From Sphaerisporangium album (GTDB lineage Bacteria > Actinomycetota > Actinomycetes > Streptosporangiales > Streptosporangiaceae): DNA of 64,000 bases. Every line of letters starts with the position of its first letter. Position 1 is the stretch's first letter. This document shows positions 59,850 to 64,000 of the stretch, in pieces. The DNA lies in NCBI RefSeq assembly GCF_003323745.1, contig NZ_QOIL01000012.1, positions 186,001-250,000 of the forward strand, written 5' to 3'. The position numbers and the translations under genes were made by a program. The notes beneath the pieces are model-generated. The model was given only the letters and a program-made list of their open reading frames with translations, ran no database searches and had not been told where the DNA came from.

Positions 59850-61134
59850 CGATGCGGGCCGTCACGCTCCCGATCCCATTCCGCCCATTGGGCGAGTACA
59901 CGGTTATCCCCGAATCGTGGAGGTTAATAGACCCGCTACCGACCCCGTCCTTCGCGTAGACGTTCTCGGTGTACACGACGCCCTGCTGGGCGCTGTCCGT
60001 CCCGCCCCGGGATACCTGGATCCCAAAGTGGGGGAAGCTGATCCATCCGTCGTCGGCGCTTCGTCCCTGTACCCACCTGGTGTTCACACCGTTGAGGTCG
60101 GCCTTGTCGGCGAACAGGGTTCCCCGTTCCTGGGAGCCACCTGCGCGCCGTACGGTCGCCCCGCCCTGGGAGAAGGCGACGGCTCCTTCGCCGCCGTTCG
60201 GTCCTCCTATCCACGGGGTGTACACGGTGTTGAAGTAGGCATTGTCGGCCGTCACGGTCCCCTGCCCGCCGGAGCCGTTGGAGATCGCCACCCCTGCGCC
60301 GGTGAAGGTGACACGCCCTCTCGTCGCGTTCGCCGTCCCCTGGATCCATGGTGTGTCGATGCCGGTGGTAGCGATGAGGGTTTCCAGGACGGGATTGCGC
60401 ACCTGAACGGTCGCGGTGAGGAAGTGCTGCTGCTGGGGCGTGGTGCGCGAGGTGGCGACGAGAGTGTAGGTGGTGGCCCGCTTCGGGGCGTCGGCGGCGG
60501 CCGGTGACCAGGAGTACGCGCCCTGGGTGATGGCCGCCTGCCCGCCCGGGAACAGGATCTTGTAGTCGAAGTCGTCGGACCCCTCCCACTTCAGCACGAT
60601 GCTCGTTCCGGCGTTCACCATGGTGTCGTCCGGGCGGAAGTTGCGCGGTGCCGGAATCTCCTTCGGAGCGGTCTTCACCAGCGCCACCGCCGCGAAGCTG
60701 TTGCTCAGGAGCCCGGTCTTGGTTCTGCCGGTGTTCTCGGTCACCCGCAGCACGGCCAGCCCGGCGGTGGGGGCGACGGTGACGTTCTCCAGCGTCAGCA
60801 CCATGTGGTCGCCGGGGGCGAAAGAGGCTCTGCCGCCAGGGGCGGTCGCCTGGAAGGCGTTGGAGCCCTGTGGTCCCGGCTGAACGTTCGCCGGTGACCG
60901 GGGGCCCGACCGCGCGCCGTACTCGCCCTTGGGCTTGATCTTGTTGAAGTCCGAGGTGAGGTCACCGGCGCCGTTGCCAACAGGCACCTCCACCTTGATC
61001 GTGGACCAGAACGCCGCCTGCTGCCCGGTGTTGGTGACGACCAGATACACCGTCCCCGTGGACGGGGACCGCCCGGGTGCCGACGCCTCCAGGGGCGCCG
61101 GGTCTGTGATGAGGGTGTAGGTCAGCAGGGTCAT
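59839..61134 (-). CDS. 431-residue repeat protein without signal peptide
   Basis: I do not recognise this family. Residues 1-155 form a beta-rich domain (LLTYTLITDPAPLEASAPGR, VYLVVTNTGQQAAFWSTIKV). Residues 160-248 look like an Ig-like or Fn3-like module (GTSIVLKWEGSDDFDYKILF, TYTLVATSRTTPQQQHFLTA). Residues 257-431 hold about four 45-residue repeats starting at TPWIQG, TPWIGG and TRWVQG, each with a middle G.V.F...G..VS and an ending like GTVTADNAYF. No signal peptide or membrane segment is seen. ATG 61134 has AAGGAG 9 bases upstream; the frame upstream of it is not protein-like. Confidence 0.78.
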   Translation of the reverse strand: MTLLTYTLITDPAPLEASAPGRSPSTGTVYLVVTNTGQQAAFWSTIKVEVPVGNGAGDLTSDFNKIKPKGEYGARSGPRSPANVQPGPQGSNAFQATAPGGRASFAPGDHMVLTLENVTVAPTAGLAVLRVTENTGRTKTGLLSNSFAAVALVKTAPKEIPAPRNFRPDDTMVNAGTSIVLKWEGSDDFDYKILFPGGQAAITQGAYSWSPAAADAPKRATTYTLVATSRTTPQQQHFLTATVQVRNPVLETLIATTGIDTPWIQGTANATRGRVTFTGAGVAISNGSGGQGTVTADNAYFNTVYTPWIGGPNGGEGAVAFSQGGATVRRAGGSQERGTLFADKADLNGVNTRWVQGRSADDGWISFPHFGIQVSRGGTDSAQQGVVYTENVYAKDGVGSGSINLHDSGITVYSPNGRNGIGSVTARIDAQ

Positions 61135-62076
61135 GGTCACGACTCCTTCTCTTCGAGGACGGCACGGGCCGATGACCTGCCCACGGCAAGAGGACCGCAG
61201 CCGGGGCAGGACAGGCGGCGACATGGCGATGCATCCGGAATCTGCTGCTTGCGATGCACCGCAGGAGATCACCCTTTAGATCCAAACGTCAGCATTGGAC
61301 CGCTACAAGAGCACTCAAGGAGGCCATACCAGGACGCTTCGGCAATAGCCTCAGAATCTTGACAAGCGCCCGGACCTGAACCCGCGCCGGATCAGTTGGT
61401 GAGCATTGACCGACGGTCGGCCTCCGCCGACGATCGCGAGCGTGCGTCTTGGCTGGTGGAGCCTGGGGGATTCGAACCCTTGACTTCATGCCACAGCGCT
61501 TGGCCGCCCTCGAACAGGGGACGTCGCGCTTGCGGATCCCTTCGGCTCCGACAGTGCGTAGGCATCTACGGCCTCGGCCAACCCGGTCTGCTAAGTCTTC
61601 GAACCGGTTGTCAGCCATACCATTGGTCACGATCGCCACGCGCCACCTGGACGTCCATAGCGCGAGATTTCACAGAGTGTCGTCCAGGCCCAAAGAGTCA
61701 GCCGTTGCACGGTGCGATCTAGGAGGCTACCTTCATGCCTCTCCTCTGAAGGGTGCGGAGCCCATCGGCTCAGACCCGGTGGCGGCATCTCGGTCCCGCG
61801 ATTTCCCCTCTATGGCACCTTTCGTGGCGCGTGATTCCGGGCGGCTGCGAACGACTCCGGAAAATGCTGCCATTTTTGCTGAAGGGGTCGGCGACCATCG
61901 AGCAGCGTTAACAAAAAGACATGTGGAAGGAAAAAGGCGTCGATCGTCGATCGTGACTACTAGGGGCAGAAGGCGAGCCCTCATAAGAATGGTCGCCGAG
62001 GGGTTCTCACACGAGACTTGCCTCGATTCGGGGAAATGCCGGAATTTCGGGACAGCGGTATGTTCAAGGGGGAGAA
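61135..62076. other. 942-bp gap containing only a tRNA-like remnant
   Basis: No gene is supported in this stretch, one of the longest in the window. GC content falls in the second half (61600-62070). Frames running through 61449-61730 give translations typical of antisense tRNA 3' ends and are not credible proteins. The promoter of the serine hydrolase gene must lie near 62000-62060. Confidence 0.55.
61454..61549 (-). pseudogene. degenerate tRNA-like sequence with encoded CCA
   Basis: On the minus strand, GGAGCCG (from 61549) can pair 6 of 7 bases with AGGCTCC, followed by A and an encoded CCA (ending 61454). A T-loop GGGTTCGAATCCCCC is preserved but its stem has only three clear pairs. No canonical D-arm or anticodon arm with U33 can be drawn over the 96 bases. 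It may be a decayed tRNA or the remnant of an attachment site left by an integrative element. Confidence 0.4.
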
Positions 62077-63303
62077 ATGCCCAAGTGGCCGATTTTTGTC
62101 GGGTTTCTCGCGATCAGCGCAGCACTGACCGGCGGAGCCATACCCTCAGCCACTCCTGCCATGGCCGTATCCGCCGGGGGCACCGTCGTGACCGGCCTCG
62201 GTGTCGATCGCGGCGCGGCCACCCAGGAATCGGAGCCGCCGGCCACCTCACCGGCACCGGACGGTGGTCAGACCGCTGCGGCGATGCTGGAGTACCTACA
62301 GGATCTGGCCGCGAAAAAGGAGTTCACCGGCTCGGCGCTGGTGGTACGACGCGGGAAGGTGCTGGTGCGTTTCGCCGCCGGCGAGGCCGACGAGGAGAAG
62401 CACATCCCCATTCGGCCGGATACGGTCTTCCGGATCGCCTCGGTCACCAAGCAGTTCACCTCGATGATCGTGCTGAAGCTGCGCGACCGTGGGCTGCTCG
62501 GCCTGGACGACCCGGTCTGCCCCTACCTCGTCCCGTCATACATCAAGACCTGCCCGAAGGCGTGGCGGCCCATCACGATCCGCGAGATCCTCACCCACAC
62601 CTCCGGCATCCCCGACATCCAGGGACTGCCCGACTTCTATGCCAAGCTCTCGCAACCGACCACGACCCGAAAGCTCATCCAGCGGTTCGTGAACCTGCCA
62701 CTGGACTTCAAGCCCGGCACCCGCTGGGAGTACAGCAACTCCGGCTACATCCTGGCCGGGGCGATCATCCAGCGAGTGACGCACAAGCCATACGGCACCG
62801 TGCTGCACGACGAGATCACCGGCCCGCTCAACCTCCAGCACACCGGCTACAGCAGGGGAAATCCGCCCGACGGGTACGCCAAGGGCTACTTCACGCTCGG
62901 ATCACCGGCCCCGCCCATCAACGGCTCCCAGGCGTTCTCCGCGACCGGCATCTACTCCAACGCCGACGACATCGCCCGCTGGGACCGGTCGTTCGGCGCG
63001 CACGTGGTCGCGCCACCCGCCACCGTCAAGAAGGCGTTCACGCCACAGGCATCGTGCCCCTGCAAGGGCTGCCTCAACTTGCCATCGAGCGCATACGCCT
63101 TCGGCTGGCTCGTCGACCGGCTCGAGGGGCACCGACTCCGCTACCACCCAGGTCTTCTCCAGGGCTACGCGGCGAGCAACATGTACCTACCCGATGACGG
63201 CATAGCGGTGGTCGTGCTCAGCAACGTCCAGAACACCGACACCAACGGCATCGCCCGCCACCTCGCCACGATGGCCCTCAACTCCTCCGAGTGCGCCTGC
63301 TGA
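62077..63303 (+). CDS. secreted serine hydrolase, beta-lactamase/class C PBP fold
   Basis: A 408-residue exported protein. The signal peptide is MPKWPIFVGFLAISAALTGG to about AMAVSA (32). A Ser/Pro/Ala linker leads to the serine hydrolase domain with SxxK in FRIASVTKQFTSMIVLKL, the YxN motif in WEYSNSGYILAGAIIQR and HPGLLQGYAASNMYLPDDG in place of the KTG box. These fit D-aminopeptidases, D,D-carboxypeptidases or esterases. Oddities are a Cys cluster (ASCPCKGCLNL) in the late part and a C-terminal ECAC. GGGGGAGA lies just before the ATG. Confidence 0.92.
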   Translation: MPKWPIFVGFLAISAALTGGAIPSATPAMAVSAGGTVVTGLGVDRGAATQESEPPATSPAPDGGQTAAAMLEYLQDLAAKKEFTGSALVVRRGKVLVRFAAGEADEEKHIPIRPDTVFRIASVTKQFTSMIVLKLRDRGLLGLDDPVCPYLVPSYIKTCPKAWRPITIREILTHTSGIPDIQGLPDFYAKLSQPTTTRKLIQRFVNLPLDFKPGTRWEYSNSGYILAGAIIQRVTHKPYGTVLHDEITGPLNLQHTGYSRGNPPDGYAKGYFTLGSPAPPINGSQAFSATGIYSNADDIARWDRSFGAHVVAPPATVKKAFTPQASCPCKGCLNLPSSAYAFGWLVDRLEGHRLRYHPGLLQGYAASNMYLPDDGIAVVVLSNVQNTDTNGIARHLATMALNSSECAC

Positions 63304-63621
63304 GAGCTGACCGCGTACCCCCACGACCTCGCCGCCCAAGTGGACGGACATGGCATCGTCAACCACGCCGTCAGTCCAATGACAGGCGATCAAGCTCAGC
63401 CACCTGGCCGAACAGTGCTATGAGCTACGGCGCCAGCCGGTCCGGTGTGCTCGTCCGCGCGAACGGCGAGACGTGTTGACGACCTTCTCGCGCGGGCGAG
63501 TGCTCAGGTTCGCGGGGGTCTGGGGGCGGCGGCCCTCTCAGCTGAACGCTCGGAAGTCCAGTCGACGTTCACCTTCGCAATTGGTACGCCCGCGCCGGCC
63601 GATGAACTACAGTCGTCCGCC
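63304..63621. other. gap before the methyltransferase gene
   Basis: No gene is supported in these 318 bp. A TACAGT hexamer at 63608-63613, 8 bases before the GTG of the next gene, resembles a leaderless -10 element. Confidence 0.45.
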
Positions 63622-64000
63622 GTGACCGAATCCTCCTCCTATATAACGGCGACGGCAGAGGCTTACGATGCCATCGCAGTTCGCTACGCCGAGTTCGTCC
63701 AGGGCAGCCTCGACCGCCTGCCCCTCGATCGCGCAGTGCTCGCCGCGTTCGCCGAGTTCGTACGGACCGCCGGTGCCGGGCCCGTCGCCGAGGTCGGATG
63801 TGGCCCCGGATATGTGACGGCACACCTGCGGGACCTGGGACTGGATGCCTTTGGCGTCGACCTGTCGCCCGTGATGATCGACCTTGCCCGCGAGGCCTAC
63901 CCCGACCTGCGCTTCCAAGTCGGTTCAATGGACGCCTTGGACCTGGCCGACGGCGAACTGGGCGGCATCGTGTCCTGGTACTCCGTCATCCATACACCGC
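63622..64000 (+). CDS. class I SAM-dependent methyltransferase (partial, runs off right edge)
   Basis: Only the first 126 codons are present. The N-terminal helix AEAYDAIAVRYAEFVQGSLD is followed by the SAM-binding motif I VAEVGCGPGYVTAHLRDLG and the acidic motif FGVDLSPVMIDLAREAYPDL, then VGSMDALDLADGELGGIVSW. This pattern is typical of small-molecule methyltransferases (Methyltransf_11/25). GTG 63622 has no ribosome-binding site but has TACAGT 8 bases upstream, so it may be leaderless. The substrate is unknown. Confidence 0.88.
   Translation, partial: MTESSSYITATAEAYDAIAVRYAEFVQGSLDRLPLDRAVLAAFAEFVRTAGAGPVAEVGCGPGYVTAHLRDLGLDAFGVDLSPVMIDLAREAYPDLRFQVGSMDALDLADGELGGIVSWYSVIHTP

Noticed and set aside
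61449-62070. Plus-strand frame with GIRTLDF/GGFEPLTSC-type peptides
   Set aside because: These peptides are well-known spurious translations of antisense tRNA 3' ends. The frame later runs out of phase through the serine hydrolase.

Overview
The window is about 64 kb of very GC-rich DNA with strong third-position G/C bias, GTG/TTG as well as ATG starts, leaderless-looking genes, ATGA/GTGA gene overlaps and an actinobacterial gene set (FhaA/FhaB, PstP, PknA/PknB with PASTA repeats, CrgA, LCP protein, class E sortase). I infer a filamentous actinomycete, most likely of the Streptosporangiales; the genus cannot be fixed from sequence reading alone. The order fhaA-fhaB-pstP-rodA-pbpA-pknA-pknB / pabA / sortase / crgA / rhomboid / peptidyl-prolyl isomerase, with a tRNA-Leu beside fhaA, matches the conserved near-origin block of Mycobacterium and Streptomyces.

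Left part (1-17 kb): a truncated glycosyltransferase, a STAS anti-sigma antagonist, an OmpR-type two-component system (response regulator then histidine kinase, GTGA overlap), small membrane proteins with a short YidC, arginine deiminase, an RsbW-like ATPase next to a PAS-GAF-PAS histidine kinase, Ogt, a TPP-riboswitch-controlled CytX-like transporter, a rhodanese, an Fpg/Nei glycosylase, an LCP cell-wall ligase and two coupled CNNM/CorC proteins.

Central part (17.6-32.6 kb): tRNA-Leu(CAG) with its own terminator, then the seven-gene growth and cell-wall operon. Two Ser/Thr kinases, their PP2C phosphatase and two FHA phospho-readers are coupled to the SEDS polymerase RodA and its transpeptidase PbpA. 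On the other side of two facing terminators lie pabA, a 52-residue membrane protein and a sortase, then crgA, a rhomboid protease, a cyclophilin, a DUF5324-like protein and an AI-2E family exporter.

Right part (32.6-51.2 kb): accessory genes. These include two tandem secreted ricin-type lectins, lipoamide dehydrogenase, a secreted Arg/Asn/Trp-rich protein behind a low-GC leader, an SDR lacking its catalytic Tyr/Lys fused in an operon to an ECF sigma factor, a zinc dehydrogenase, a secreted NAGPA-type protein, several GNATs (one behind a 19-codon leader peptide), a polysaccharide pyruvyltransferase-like protein, an epoxide hydrolase and a bacterial eRF1-like protein.

Far right (51.2-64 kb): the most unusual part, with longer gaps and signs of recombination. 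It holds a secreted protein with seven DxxGxDxY repeats, a frameshifted tyrosine-recombinase relic, an operon of ABC ATPase, ABC permease and a membrane-anchored YncE-propeller/phosphatase with a His/Asp linker, a C-terminally truncated divergent GntR regulator, a 431-residue non-secreted repeat protein, a degenerate tRNA-like sequence, a secreted beta-lactamase-fold serine hydrolase and the start of a methyltransferase. No CRISPR array, rRNA, intact insertion sequence or replication origin was seen.
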